In this document: piece by piece, positions 1-11,032 of the stretch
Layout: every line of letters begins with the position of its first letter
How positions within the stretch are numbered: position 1 is the stretch's first letter
Assembly: GCA_002205965.3 (NCBI GenBank)
Contig: NADL03000092.1
Location: forward strand, 62,001 to 126,000
Source of the DNA: Kappaphycus alvarezii
Lineage: Eukaryota; Rhodophyta; Florideophyceae; Gigartinales; Solieriaceae
Reading direction: 5' to 3'
Length of the DNA stretch: 64,000 nucleotides
The notes under the pieces: generated by a model
Told to the model about the DNA's origin: nothing
What the model saw: only the letters and a program-made list of their open reading frames with translations
Database searches by the model: none
Program-made: the position numbers and the translations under genes

Positions 1-518
1 GCAGTAAACCACCCCACATTGTCCCCTCCGTAGTAAGCGAGAGAGAAAAAGAGTATATAATTTTTGCAACAGTTGAAGGAATGATTGATTCATTTGCATG
101 GGCTTGGAAACTTTGTGTAGCACTGCAAGGATCTGACTTCAACCCTGAGCGTCTTTACAAATATGTGCAGCTTTATAATCATTTCAATAATTTCACATGC
201 GCGCTTAGGGATGTTATTCATCAAACGTACTGCTGAAACTGACGTGAAAAATGTTTCATGTCGTAAAAGCCGAGTCGGAGGACAGCGGGAAGAATCAGAA
301 TGCCTGTAGCTCGCATAGGATTCCCGAGCAACAAGGCCAATGCCTACGTCGGAAATCATAACCCTTGTGATAAATTGTCGGAGAATATTCCTCGTCCTCC
401 ATTTACAGTAATATCTCCCGTGACCAAATCTGTGGCAGTTAGTACTCAGTCCCCTCTTTTCCTGACTGCAGCAAAGGGGAAATTTGATATTCAAGACAAG
501 TCTATCGTGATGTTTTAA
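1..518 (+). other. possible decayed coding remnant, unrecognised
   Basis: Two short plus-strand open stretches look protein-like but lie in different frames. One has an ATG at 81 and stops at 234-236 (51 codons, rich in aromatic and hydrophobic residues: FAWAWKLCVALQG). The other is open upstream of and through 300-518. A 134-codon frame on the opposite strand (90-494) overlaps both. No family was recognised. It may be the edge of an old gene or element that continues left of the window. This is inference from amino-acid texture only. Confidence 0.2.
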
Positions 519-2550
519 GAGTTACTTTTGACAATAGGCAAAGTGTTACTACTGTAACTGAATATTTATCACGAGATATTTCATGAGGATAACCTTCAAG
601 CAAAGGAGGGTTGTCCAATACTACTACTTTTGCTCTGAGGAAGCATCGTGCTACTTTATCGAACCTACTCGATATCCGTCGCTACACAATACAGTTTTTT
701 CGTAGTGGGCCGGGGGTTTCAGTACTGGTCTGGTTCCTAGAGTGAGCTGAAATGCTGGATCCACTCTGTGTAGATCCCTAAACTTGTACTTCAACGTGCA
801 ATAGTTCAGGATTTAACAGCATTTGCTGCTATGGGTTCTGAGGACTGCCTCATTGTTTATATCAGTTTTCTGATGATAAAAAGGATTCAGAAAAGCATTT
901 AAATCTTCCCTATTATCATTACCTTCTGTGATTGATTAGCCACTCAAATTTACAGCATTATCAATCCGCATTCAAGACACGGAACCGACAAGGTTGCAGC
1001 CCCGCAAAATGGCCGCGGCTTTTGAGTAGGCCTCTCGCTAAGAACCAAGAAAAATAAACTTTTTAGCATTATTCAAATCGTATGTACCAGTCTAGGCATT
1101 CTCAGCTTTACGTAATTTCTTAAACAAAGAAATTTAATATTGCAAATTCATAGGACTCCCATCCTCTACACTACTCGCAGAAACCAACCCCACTTATCCC
1201 CTGTAATGTACAGAATTTCGAGAAACATGGAAGATTTAAAACAATTACTGACGGGATACGACAGACGAAACTGTATTCTCATGGTTGAAAAGGAGCACCA
1301 ATACTGTAAATCTGCAAGGCCCAAAGCATAGAAACTGCAATGCCCAATGCATAGAATCTGAAAGGCCAAATGTATAGCGAAGCAACCACTAGCGCGAACG
1401 GTACATCCTCCATCCCTTGAGGTCCGGCCATCAACAAATTTGCAATTAGCCAATAAATTGTGAGGAATAGTGGGAACTGTCAGTATGTGCGGGGATGTGT
1501 ACAACTTGTCAAATTAAGTTACTACTGTTGTAGTAAGCCCTTTGAATCTTCCTGCATAGCCAATACTTCAAATATTGTCGCCCACAGTTGCATTATGCAG
1601 CAGCCTGCACTACTGTACTACAGAAGTGGAAATCTACAGCCGCGAGGCGCAATCGTATTCTCAACGCCCCGTATTTTCAACGAATCCTTATCTTTTTAGG
1701 CAGGCTTCGTATCGGTCTTGGACATTTTCTTCTTTAAATTCTTGAACTCTGTCCAGAGCGACACTTTTTTTTCCAAATCTTTCAATCAGGCTCGTCAAGT
1801 ACTACTCACACAACGATGAATTGCCCCTGCAAACACAGCTTTGCTCTTGGGTACCAACATATCTACAACTTTGTTGTCAACTACCGTACCAAGCTGCCCT
1901 AGAGTTAAATAGTGGTGTCGATCCATTACGTAAGATAAGCAGGGGTCATTAGGGACCAACCACAAAATAATGATAACAGACATATTAGCACCAGCGTGCA
2001 GGCATAACCGCGACCAGGGTGTCCGATTATTTATTGAATTCGACGGGCAATTGCCTTCACTTCACGTCGAGGGCAAAATTAATGTTCCCCTGGTCTGTCA
2101 CAAAAATTAATGAACAAACACCTCATCTTCTTTTCGATTTTCACAGTTTGATCGGGCACTTCCATGGATGACAGTGGAGGGGCTTTGCATGATATTACGA
2201 ATTCTTGATCGGAAAATAGTTTACACTACCAATTGTCTTAACCTTGGCCACATAGAATCAATTCTTAATATTCTCTTGGAGCAAATACTCTGCAGCATAG
2301 TTCTCGAATAGAACACAGAAACGGCAGTGCCCAGCAGAAGCAAGTTATTTATCCCTTATCCATCAGCCTGATGGGATCGGCAGAGTCTTGGCTGCATTCG
2401 GACTGCGTAGGGCCTCGATAAGCATGCATTATCCACCCAGCAACGGAATATACTTCCTAAGATTTGCAGGCAAATAGTTCTTTGATGTTGGGCCCACCTC
2501 CGGCCACCAACGAGCTGCCGAACCATCCCACAAACTCTCTTCACGGAGAG
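519..2550. other. no convincing gene; weak minus-strand coding texture near 1.7-2.0 kb
   Basis: Mostly AT-rich sequence with short, overlapping frames. On the minus strand, 1985 to 1688 holds two open pieces in different frames: a 62-codon frame at 1795-1983 and an open run ending at a stop read from 1688-1690, with a charged texture (ERFGKKSVALDRVQEFKEEN). They could be the remains of one transposon ORF, but no family was recognised. Confidence 0.25.
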
Positions 2551-2558
2551 TATATAAG
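2551..2558 (+). promoter_or_regulatory. TATA box of secreted-peptide gene copy 1
   Basis: TATATAAG lies 110 bp upstream of the ATG at 2661. The other three copies of this gene have a TATA element at 110, 112 and 111 bp although the surrounding sequence is not alignable as a whole, so the position appears to be conserved. Confidence 0.65.
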
Positions 2559-2660
2559 AAGCAGCAGAAGCATATCAACCTAAGCCTCATCATCAGCCAA
2601 GACGCAAAAGCAATTCGGAGCATTTCAACCTACCTAACCCAACTTTCTTTAATCTCAAAA

Positions 2661-2912
2661 ATGATTGCCAAGATTGCCACCGTCCTCGCCCTCGTCGGCG
2701 CCGCCGTCGCCGCCCCGGTCTCCCGTGCCTCCATCCAGGGTATCCTCAACTCTGGTGCCGGTTTCCAGAGCGATGGTACCACCACCGCTGGTGCCTCCGC
2801 TGACGCCGAGTCTGGCGTCGCCGCCGGCTCCCTTGAGGGTATTGGCTCCGTCCTCGGTCTCGCTGGTCCGGGTCTCGCCTCCGCCGCCGCCATCGCCTCC
2901 CCGTCCCTCTAA
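2661..2912 (+). CDS. small secreted Ala/Gly/Ser-rich protein, copy 1
   Basis: An 83-codon ORF. Residues 1-17 (MIAKIATVLALVGAAVA) form a textbook signal peptide: one Lys, a hydrophobic core and AVA before the likely cleavage. The mature part of about 66 residues has no cysteine, is rich in Ala, Gly and Ser, has an acidic middle (SADAES) and a hydrophobic Gly-rich C-terminal third (GIGSVLGLAGPGLASAAA). It is probably exported; its role is unknown, and an antimicrobial, wall or surface peptide are all possible. Codons end mostly in C, so the gene is a GC-rich island in AT-rich DNA. The start is the only upstream ATG in frame and follows CTCAAAA. Three near-identical coding copies lie at 37928, 40784 and 43242. 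This copy has Val at residue 53 where the others have Ile. No family was recognised. Confidence 0.75.
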   Translation: MIAKIATVLALVGAAVAAPVSRASIQGILNSGAGFQSDGTTTAGASADAESGVAAGSLEGIGSVLGLAGPGLASAAAIASPSL

Positions 2913-4444
2913 GCTGCTGGGATTTCCATGGCGTTGTCAATTTGTACAGGGACTGCTTTTGCAGATGGCGCAAGGCATTTGAATGACTGCGTGACGTCGA
3001 TGGTTTAGGTTATTACCATGCAACACTCGGAACCAGAAACGAACGACAGAACTGCAAGCGAATTACAGCGAGTATCTCAGTCGATCCGAGTCGAGTACTT
3101 GCTATATGTGTATCTGCAATACGTGGCGACAAGCAAAACGTAGTGGAGAATAGTTGAGCAAAACAAAGCTTTAATTTGAATTTCTTCGTTAAAGCCCTTG
3201 GGCAAGTTTCCCTCCGCTACCACCAGCAACCTATAGTGTCATAGTGCTAACCAAAATAAACTACTGTTTATTTCGGGGGGGCAAAATGTGATTGACTCGG
3301 AAGAAATGTACGACTTTGCGAAATTCAGAAGCTGCAAACACGATTTGAGCTTGTTTTCAGAGAGACTAGAGAACATTTTCCCTGCCTAAATGAGAGAGGG
3401 CAGGAACTTTTGAAGCTGAATGGCAGCAATCGCTGTGTGCTCAAAGTTCGATTTTTGCACACGATTTCCTGACGCCCTCAACCACCCCGACTAAAACCGA
3501 CACCAAACTAAGCAGAATAGACCCTCTTCTTCCTCCTCCACTACCAATCCACCTTCTCGAGAGCAGCCATAATTTCCATTCCAACCTGTCTGAAATTGAT
3601 AATCAGTCCACGGTCACAAACCCACCCACGTCGAAAGAAAAGCGATGACTTTCTTCTTCCCGGTTCTAAAACCCCTCCCCCCAAGAGCAGCAATTCCTTT
3701 CGTGCCAAACCGCGAAAACTCCGAGAAACAAAATAGGATGTGGTCCGATTTCATGCAGAGGCACGCCACAACAGCCGTTTCGTCAAATGCGGCATAACTT
3801 TTAGTTATTCTCTCGCAACAGTTCTAAGGCGGCCCAACTGCTACACTGCCTAGCCGACGAACTGTTTGGGCATAAAAAACCGAACATTCTCCCAAACAAT
3901 AAGCCACTCAACCTTTGCAGGGACTCATTACTAGGGCATGCCCGAAAATATTACAACCTTCGAATTTGAAAACATTGCCAATGATCTCACTCATGTCTAG
4001 AGACATGGTTTCACCCTCGAATACGGAAAAGAGAAAACCGTCCAGTTTCAGGACCCTCCAGAAACAAGAATCGTTCACACTATCGGGTAGATTTAATTCC
4101 CGAAACTTTGATCATCGTGTCTATTCAACTTGCACTTTATTGGCGGCTCGTTAATTGTAAGTTGTTCAAATCCCTTGATTGATCCTGTGGTAATCAGAAG
4201 GATGAGATCGACTTGTGAGTTATATACTTATCTGAACCAAGTAAATCAGCCCCCATCTCGTTCTGATCCTATGCATTCACTAAACGTTCGTGCTGTATTC
4301 ATCGGCACAACCTGACTATAAGACAGTTTCAATGAGGACCCTGACAAGTTTTTTGATGCTAGCGCTTCAAGACTCCTGATAGGTTTATTTATACCTGACA
4401 ACAAAAAAATCTCGTCACGTGCGCATATGCATTTGTACCTTCAT
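2913..4444. other. no gene seen
   Basis: This is the stretch between the secreted-peptide gene and the copia element. It has only short random-looking frames (for example 3915-4154 plus) with no recognisable motif. A possible TATA-like string (CATAAAAAACC) occurs near 3870, with no convincing gene after it. Confidence 0.4.
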
Positions 4445-4449
4445 ATAAC

Positions 4450-4549
4450 TATGAATGTTCGAATTTGTATTTGTATTTGTTGGCACCCGTTTAATGTTGT
4501 ATTGGTATTTGCACATGTATTTGCAACCGTTTGAGTTTGTCTTTGTATT
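4450..4549 (+). repeat. copia 5' LTR, left part
   Basis: This part matches 11033-11132 of the 3' LTR without a visible difference. It ends with ATT (4547-4549), which is repeated at 6426-6428 after the Harbinger insertion, so ATT is the 3-bp target duplication. Confidence 0.93.
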
Positions 4550-4752
4550 AGGTCTCTCCCTCAAAGACTTGATGCTTGCTTAATGACCAAGTAGCAGACT
4601 ATTGACTCGAATCGATTATGTGTATATGAATCAAACGTCATGAGATTGTACGAATATTGAATTCAATTAAATTTATATAATAAAACTGTATTCATAACGA
4701 ATTAATTAGCTCATATATGCAAAAATCAAACCATTGAAATTTATTTCAGTAA

Positions 4753-5832
4753 TTACTCTGATTCAACCTCACGATCATTGAATTCGACATTACGAAACTG
4801 CAACTCAATACGCCTACGGCGTTTGTTGCGGTATCGTTCCTGCACTCTGCGGCGTTTCTTGGTGATATCGTCACCGATCGCATAGAGCCTCTGCTTAAAC
4901 CGCCGATGATGGCTGGCATCCTCGGCTCGAAGAGGATGCATATGTATATGAATATTCGTTAGAGCGGTACAAAGCTGAAAAAAAGAGTCGTACCGCTCTT
5001 CCTTCCAGCGCCATTTGCTACCAATAACACCCCACAACATACAAAGTCGGCCGAATAAATTCTCACCTATAATACGATCAGATGCAATCCTCTTATTGCC
5101 AGCTTCATCCTCCCGGGAAAGCGTACCATTTCGAGGTTTCTTTACCGGTATGATTGCTCTCGCCAGCTCAGATGCTCCCTGATAGCCTTTATCCATAAGC
5201 ACCCCCCAATGACTCGGGAACTCCCCGCATAGCGGGCCAATATCCACAATTCTTCTCTCCTCTGTGGTCTTCTTTAGCGCTGCCTTGTGAAAGTCAATGT
5301 TGCGCTGAAATATCTCAAGATCCGAAACGGATCCGGGATAGTGCGTAGTGCAGTTTGCTGCAAGGCCATTAGAAAGCGCACTGACTTCAACTTTGAACCC
5401 GTACAATTTGTGCTTCCCGCTGAAATAAACCTTCCCTTCTTGCATATTTCCGCTCGGGCGGTTCGCTTGCTGAAAAGTCACGTCCGTAACGTATCGAGCG
5501 GTTGGGAAGTGCCTAAACACTTTACCTTCCTGGATAAGCTCGCCAAACCGAAACAAAGAGAGATTACGAACGACAAGCGCGTCGTATAACGGCTGACTTA
5601 GCAGTTCCATGAATTTCGTCATCATCTTCTCGAAAGACGGACCTTTTAAACTAAACACTTTTGCGATGAGTTCCCATTGACCACCAAATTTAAGGGTAGA
5701 GAGCAGCATAAAAAACATGTCTTTTCCCCCGTAGTGGCACTTGCGACCTGGTCCGATATTGTGACGATCGTTAACAATGTCGGCAATGCTACTCCAAACC
5801 CTATGAAATTCAGCGGCGTCAAAATTCGTCAT
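4753..5832 (-). CDS. PIF/Harbinger DDE transposase (DDE_Tnp_4 type)
   Basis: A 359-codon open frame without internal stops. The expected DDE residues are visible: Asp in YVTDVTFQQ (about residue 115), Asp in GSVSDLEIF (about 170) and Glu in RIIGENLFGRL (about 260). The conserved DKGYQGA block is also present, followed by a basic C-terminal tail (KKRRRVQERYRNKRRRR) that could be a nuclear signal or DNA contact. The enzyme would cut and rejoin the element ends in the nucleus. The frame is open upstream of the first ATG at 5832 with family-like sequence (FDVFYEAGGSKAIHDMTNF), and a preceding open frame at 5903-6124 ends in another frame. The true N-terminus is therefore probably upstream and either spliced or frameshifted. 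Confidence 0.88.
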   Translation of the reverse strand: MTNFDAAEFHRVWSSIADIVNDRHNIGPGRKCHYGGKDMFFMLLSTLKFGGQWELIAKVFSLKGPSFEKMMTKFMELLSQPLYDALVVRNLSLFRFGELIQEGKVFRHFPTARYVTDVTFQQANRPSGNMQEGKVYFSGKHKLYGFKVEVSALSNGLAANCTTHYPGSVSDLEIFQRNIDFHKAALKKTTEERRIVDIGPLCGEFPSHWGVLMDKGYQGASELARAIIPVKKPRNGTLSREDEAGNKRIASDRIIGENLFGRLCMLWGVIGSKWRWKEERYDSFFQLCTALTNIHIHMHPLRAEDASHHRRFKQRLYAIGDDITKKRRRVQERYRNKRRRRIELQFRNVEFNDREVESE

Positions 5833-6119
5833 GTCGTGAATCGCCTTTGATCCACCGGCCTCATAGAAGACATCAAAAAGGGGACATGTTGAATCGGTTT
5901 CGTCATCTGTGTTCCTCTCCTGGATTGTCAGGAAACTCGTTCAACTTAGAATCAAGTTCAATTGCAGCGTCAGCCAACAGTTGTAGGGCATTGTGTGCGT
6001 GGTTTGGTGTTGGAAGGGGAACTGAAGGTTGAGAAAGGGGTAATTGAGATTGAATTTGGGCCATTTTCATGAAAAACGGTATTTTGTGGTCTCTGGACAA
6101 GGATTGTGGCTGTGGTGAC

Positions 6120-6161
6120 TGCATAAGAAGGCGCCTCTGTGGAGAGGCGCCTTCTTATGCA
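6120..6161. repeat. perfect hairpin, 19-bp arms and 4-nt loop
   Basis: Arms 6120-6138 and 6143-6161 are exact reverse complements around the loop GTGG, with a GC-rich inner half (GGCGCC). It lies inside the Harbinger element upstream of the transposase. The ATG of the upstream minus-strand frame (6122-6124) falls inside the stem. It could act in translation control, as a transposase-binding subterminal site, or be a foldback trace. Confidence 0.85.
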
Positions 6162-6425
6162 ATGATGACGGGCCCAAATTGGAAATGACTGCGTCATTTC
6201 GAATTTGGGCGGGTGATCGGTCATGATCTGTTGTAATTGCATATTGACTTTGATGCAACTATCCCACCAAGTGAGTATTAGAATTACTTTTCATACGGCT
6301 TGTAAATTATCATTTGTTTTTTTTGAGCTCATTTTTTTGTGACTAAGTTTGTTCCACTAGCAGCCCTTGTTGCCACGAAGGTATTGGCTCTTTTGGAATG
6401 CCCCGCCCAACTGATAGAGGGGTCT

Positions 6426-6566
6426 ATTGGTGTATGCTTTTGTATTTATACTGTTGTTTGTTAGACAACCTCCGATGAAGTTTGATAGTTCATTTAGTTA
6501 CAACAGATCTATACTAGCTTAAAGTATATCTTCGTTCTGTGTTTAAGATTCCCATTACATTTATTA
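6426..6566 (+). repeat. copia 5' LTR, right part (with duplicated ATT)
   Basis: 6429-6566 matches 11133-11270 of the 3' LTR with about four substitutions, all between 6490 and 6525. 6426-6428 is the duplicated ATT. Confidence 0.92.
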
Positions 6567-6582
6567 GTTATGGGCCCAGCTC
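6567..6582 (+). promoter_or_regulatory. copia primer-binding site overlapping the gag start
   Basis: GTTATGGGCCCAGC is complementary to the conserved anticodon arm of eukaryotic initiator tRNA-Met, the internal half-tRNA primer known for Drosophila copia. The probable gag ATG (6570-6572) lies inside the site and is the complement of the CAU anticodon. Confidence 0.75.
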
Positions 6583-7404
6583 CAGGTTCTGCAACTCTAG
6601 ACTTACCCAATCGTCCATGCTTCTCATGGGACCCTGAGGCAAGCTCCATGGACGGATGGAAAGGGAGATCAAAGTCAATATTTCAGATCAGTCAAATTGT
6701 GGGAGGCTTTTCATGATGAGTTACCTGCTAATAACAGTAACAAGATTTCTGCTAATCTTCGCGGCATTATGTTAGTATCTCAATTGTACGGAAGAGCCAA
6801 GAGTTTATGCCAGAGTATTCCTAATAAAAGTTCTTAAGACTGAAAAAGGTGTTCAAGCTGTTGTTGATGCCATTTACGAGCGATATGCTTTGGCTGTCAT
6901 TGGTGAAGTTTACTCTGATTTTGCTGATGTTTTGAATACAAAACGAAATTCCAATGAGTCCTTTCGTAATTTTGAACAGCGTTTTGAGGCTCAAGTGGCT
7001 ACGTTTAATTCCCATTCAGCAGAGGATTCTATGTTACCGAATTCTTTAGTGGCATTCTTGTTGATGGCCAATGCCAATATCGATGGGAATCAAAGAATAT
7101 CTATTCTTGCCGCTGCGTCTCCAAAAGACAGTACTTTGGACTCTTCGTCGTCTACATCTGACTTTCTTAAATCGCTAACCTACGATGCTGTGTCCTCGGT
7201 TGTTCGACAATGTGACAAGCCTAAGGATGCGAAGGAGAATACCATAAATTCTGCAATTTGCGCAAGTTCTGTGCGCACTTCTAGTTCTAAGAAGTCAGGT
7301 GGTAAGAAAATCTGACGCAGGAACAGCTGGCTGACTTAAAATCAAAGTCTAAATGCCATAAATGTCACAAGAAAGGGCATTGGGCAAATGATCCAGAATG
7401 TGAA
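6570..7404 (+). pseudogene. copia gag with zinc knuckle, frameshifted
   Basis: Capsid-like coding sequence in at least four frame segments: 6570-6716 (MGPAPGSATLDLPNRPCFSW), about 6700-6835, about 6834-7315 (through the longest stretch, with YERYALAVIGEVYSDF) and about 7308 onward. A CCHC knuckle CHKCHKKGHWANDPEC is encoded at about 7352-7399 in the last frame, so the nucleocapsid part is intact but out of frame with capsid. The shift near 7308 falls at an A run. Gag would package the element RNA. Confidence 0.8.
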
Positions 7405-10400
7405 TTGAATTCGAACAGCTCTTCGTCCTCTAATAATCGAAACAACTCTTCTACAGTTCCAAAGAAATCTGTTTCGTTTCACATGGCTCAACTAAGTGGT
7501 TTTAATGACTCTTCTATGGATTGTATTGGACCTCTTTTAGATGATGGGGCACCATACAGTGGATTGGGAATAGAAGAATTTAAGCTCATTCAACCACATG
7601 TTCTACCTGACTGGGATGGGACTTTTGAATCTCTTCCTGACGAGATCAAAAGTCGCCCTTACTTGCAGTATGGATCAGGAAGTCATTCCAGCTCATCAAG
7701 AAAGATTATTGGCTCCGTTTTTCTTCCGGTTATGTCAGACAAAAATGTGGTTGTTAAGATTAGACACCTGCTGATCAGTGGTTCTTCGCAGTGGATTGTC
7801 GGTAGAAATGTTACACGATTTTGTAATATCATTCATATGGGCGGTAACGCTCTAGAATTTTCTACTAATGATGGAGAGGTTGATACTATATCTCTTATCG
7901 ATCATGATCATCACTGTTTTGTTCCTTACAACCGATTTATGGGTGGGTGTTCTAGCTTGGACTTATCCACGAGTTCAGTATTTTTTGTGCCACTGCTAAG
8001 GTCAGTAGTGAACAAGGAAATTTGCCCTGGAAGAAAAGGAAGTCCGTTGTTGACAAAGTCCACCAACATGTTTGTGGTCACTCTTCTTTTACGGACATGA
8101 AGCTACTTCTGCAAAGGAACGGTTTATGGAATAATGACGTTGAGAAATATTTATCTTCTGTTGTTGAAAAATGCGTCAAATGTTTGAAGACCGCACTGCC
8201 TCTACCAGCTCGAAAGGTTTCGTTGAGCTCTATGTCACGCAGTTTCAACGAAGTTGTTTGTGTTGACCATTTTTTTAGATGAAGTTCCTGTTTTTCACGC
8301 GATGGACTCTGTTACACGATTTTCTATTGGCTGTGTTGTTCCCAACACCAAGATCTTACATGCAGTCCATGCATTTGATTCACTTTGGATTTCACAGTTT
8401 TGGAAACCTGTCAAAGTTCTCGGCGACCCTGCTTATGACTGTGAGGAGTTTAAGAATTTTCTTTCTCTTTTTGATATTCAGTTTCAAGCTCTTCCACCTC
8501 GTCGCCATAACAAGAATGTTATCGAGTCTAAACACCGAATTCTGAGAGATATCTACTTACGGGTGAAAGACTCTGATTCAACACAGGACATGCAGAGCCT
8601 AGTTCAGCAAGTATTCCGTATTTCAAATGTTCTTTATGGTAATAACAAGCTCTCCGCATATGAACTAGCCAAAGGTCACTCCTATCCTATTGATTCTATT
8701 GTCCAACCCGTACAGATTCCTGAGGATATCTTGGAAGCACACAGATGTTTACAGGCCAAAAGGAAGTTGACTCTCATTTTAAACTCTAAGTCTGTAAGTG
8801 AAAATTCCTTTCAAGTTGGTGATATGGTAGAAGTTTTTATCAAGAACGCGAATCAGAAGCGTGGAAAATGGTCTTCAGCTCTTCCAATTCTTAGTTTTGA
8901 TCATGAAAATTGGTCTGTCAGTCTACCCGGCAAAAAGGGAAAGACTTTTTCGCAGCTATTGAAGATGTGCGACCGGCCATTGTTGATAACCAACTTGCTT
9001 CGTCTATCCAAGAGTCAATCGATTCTCTACAGTCTGATTTAGAATTTATTGTGAACGACATTGATAGCTCCGACGTTCGATCCGATGACGAGATTAGTCC
9101 CTCGTCGGACAGAAATTGATGATGATGTGAATATCAACGAGACTGTTGTTCCTTCCGTTGGTGATAAGATTGAAGTATTCTGGCCAGATGACGACCAATA
9201 CTACCCTGGTGTATTGGACACCATGAGCCAGAAAACGACACTTTTCGTGTTGACTATCTTGATGGAGACGTTGAAACCTTGAAGCTACAAGAAGAGGATT
9301 GGAAGTTTGCTCCATCTGCTTCCAATTCAGTTTCTACGAACAAGTTCATCTGTTACCTGGAACTGAGCTGTCTAGTTCCGAGAAAGACGCCCTGCAAAGC
9401 TATTATGATCGCTTTAATACTAAGGAATTCCTCCTTCATCATGCTCAAGGCCTACCGGATTTTGTGGTTCAGAATGCCTACGGTACTGAAGAAACAAATT
9501 TCAAGAAGATTGTTAAAGAAGTTCATGTTTCTCAGGTACCTAGTGATGCGAATATTATCTCTAGTCACGTTCTGTATAAGGTCAAGGTTCAGGATGATGA
9601 GTCGCTGATGATGAAAGCTCGAATTGCGCCACATGGCAACAAAGACCGAGACAAGCATACGGTTAAGACGGATTCAGCAGTTTTCCTCCTCTTGGAATTA
9701 GAGTGTTGCTTTCAATATCTAGTATGTTCAAGTGGGCTTTGGTCAAGATAGACGTCAAATCTGCTTTTTTACAGACTGGAATTGCTGAACGAGATATTTA
9801 CGTGGTACCCCCTCGCGAATGCAAGAAAAGATCCTTCTACTGGCTTGTTTTGACTGCCGCTTACGGCCTAGCCAATGCTAGTGCAAAGTGGCAAGATCAC
9901 AGTGATTCCTTTTTCTATGAGTTGGGTTTTGCTCAGCTTTCGTTTGTTCCCCAAATCTTCTACATACGTTCGAATAATCAAGACTGCATTGAAGTACTTG
10001 CTACAAAGGTAGTGGATGATATTCTACTGACGGGACCTTTAGAGTATGTCCAAGATTTGGTGAAGAAGATCAATGACCGATTCAAGCTTGGAACTATTGT
10101 TTACGGTCCAGGTCAATTTTTGTATTACGGGTTGACCATTATTCAGAACGAAGATTTTTCGATTTCGATTCATGCTGAGGACAAGCTTGAAGCTTTGCAA
10201 CCATATCCTCTTGATCGTTTTCGACGCCGTCAAGTTAACGAACTTTTGAATCAGATCGAGCTTAATGCCTTCCGTTCGTTGAATGGCTCCATTGGATGGA
10301 TTGGAATTGTTGCAAGTCCGTATTGCTCTTTTTACTCAAGCTTTCTTCAACAGAAAGGTGTGAAACCAAGTGTGCAAGCTCTAATTACTCAAAGTAACTG

Positions 10401-11004
10401 CTTGAAGACTTTGAAAAGGTTGGGTACATCTCTATCGTACAAACGTCCATCTAGTTCTGCTCCACAAAAGCTCTCTATTCTGGTTTTCTCCAATGCATCT
10501 CGTTCAAACGAAAGCGGCCAACTCGCATTTTTTGCAGGACTGTTAAATGGTGAATTTGGGAAAGATTCAATCTTTCATGCCCTACACTGGAGTTCAAACA
10601 AGTCGCGACGTCCTGTGAAATCTATTGGCGCCGCCGAGATACTTGCAGCTGGTTACGCTATTGACGAAGCAAAGCTCTTGGCCGCAGCGTACTCTACTCT
10701 TCTTTACATGGAAGTTGATGTTATTGTGTGTGTCGATTCCAAAGACCTTTATGATTCTCTTTCTACTTGTCACACTTCTGCCGACAAAAGCATTCGTGCC
10801 GATGTTGCTGTGATTCGATATGAGTTTGAGACCCATAACGTGAACCGCATAGTATGGATACCAGGAAAAATTAATCCTGCAGATTGCTTAACAAAACGAG
10901 ACAGTCCCATGGACAAAACGTTGCAGTTGATGTTGTATAGTGGCGAATTGTGTATGGATTTTTCTCAAGCCATGATAAGGTCGTCTGAGAAGTTTCTTGG
11001 ATAA
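7405..11004 (+). pseudogene. copia pol (protease, integrase, RT, RNase H), frameshifted
   Basis: Order along the DNA: protease with LDDGAPYSGLG (about 7538-7570); integrase zinc-finger region about 8090-8200 and catalytic core with VCVDHF (about 8258), LGDPAYDCEEF (about 8425) and RRHNKNVIESKHR (about 8505), giving D, D and E; then RT with KIDVKSAFLQTG (about 9740), AYGLANASAKW and the catalytic VVDDILL (about 10010); RNase H from about 10480 with IVWIPGKINPADCLTKR near 10850. 9703-11004 is one 433-codon open frame. Upstream, at least five frame changes occur (near 8095, 8275, 8930, 9240 and 9690), so no full polyprotein can be made as the sequence stands. Confidence 0.9.
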
Positions 11005-11013
11005 GTTGTTCTC

Positions 11014-11032
11014 TCAAAGAAAAGAGAGAGAA
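11014..11032 (+). promoter_or_regulatory. copia polypurine tract
   Basis: A purine run (AAAGAAAAGAGAGAGAA) sits directly before the 3' LTR, where plus-strand DNA priming occurs in LTR retrotransposons. Confidence 0.8.

Larger units (their letters stand above)
4550..6425 (-). mobile_element. PIF/Harbinger DNA transposon nested in the copia 5' LTR
   Basis: An 1876-bp insertion interrupts the copia LTR exactly between two copies of ATT, consistent with the 3-bp duplications of PIF/Harbinger elements. Its ends are imperfect inverted repeats: the left end AGGTCTCTCCCTCA and the reverse complement of the right end, AGACCCCTCTATCA, agree at 10 of 14 positions. It carries a DDE transposase on the minus strand (4753-5832) and a perfect 19-bp-arm hairpin at 6120-6161. 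No second (Myb-like) ORF, usual in autonomous Harbinger elements, was recognised. Since it sits inside a young LTR, it is younger than the copia insertion. Confidence 0.9.

Noticed and set aside
90..494. 134-codon minus-strand frame
   Set aside because: Overlaps plus-strand open frames, composition looks random, and no motif was found.
1140..1165. Short match to 41585-41610
   Set aside because: The shared stretch is about 15 bases, which can occur by chance in a window of this size.
2630..2982. Antisense and +1 frames of 75-105 codons across the secreted-peptide copies
   Set aside because: They are open only because the real gene is GC-rich with C-ending codons. They repeat at every copy but lack a signal peptide or conserved start context, and extend variably into unrelated flanks.
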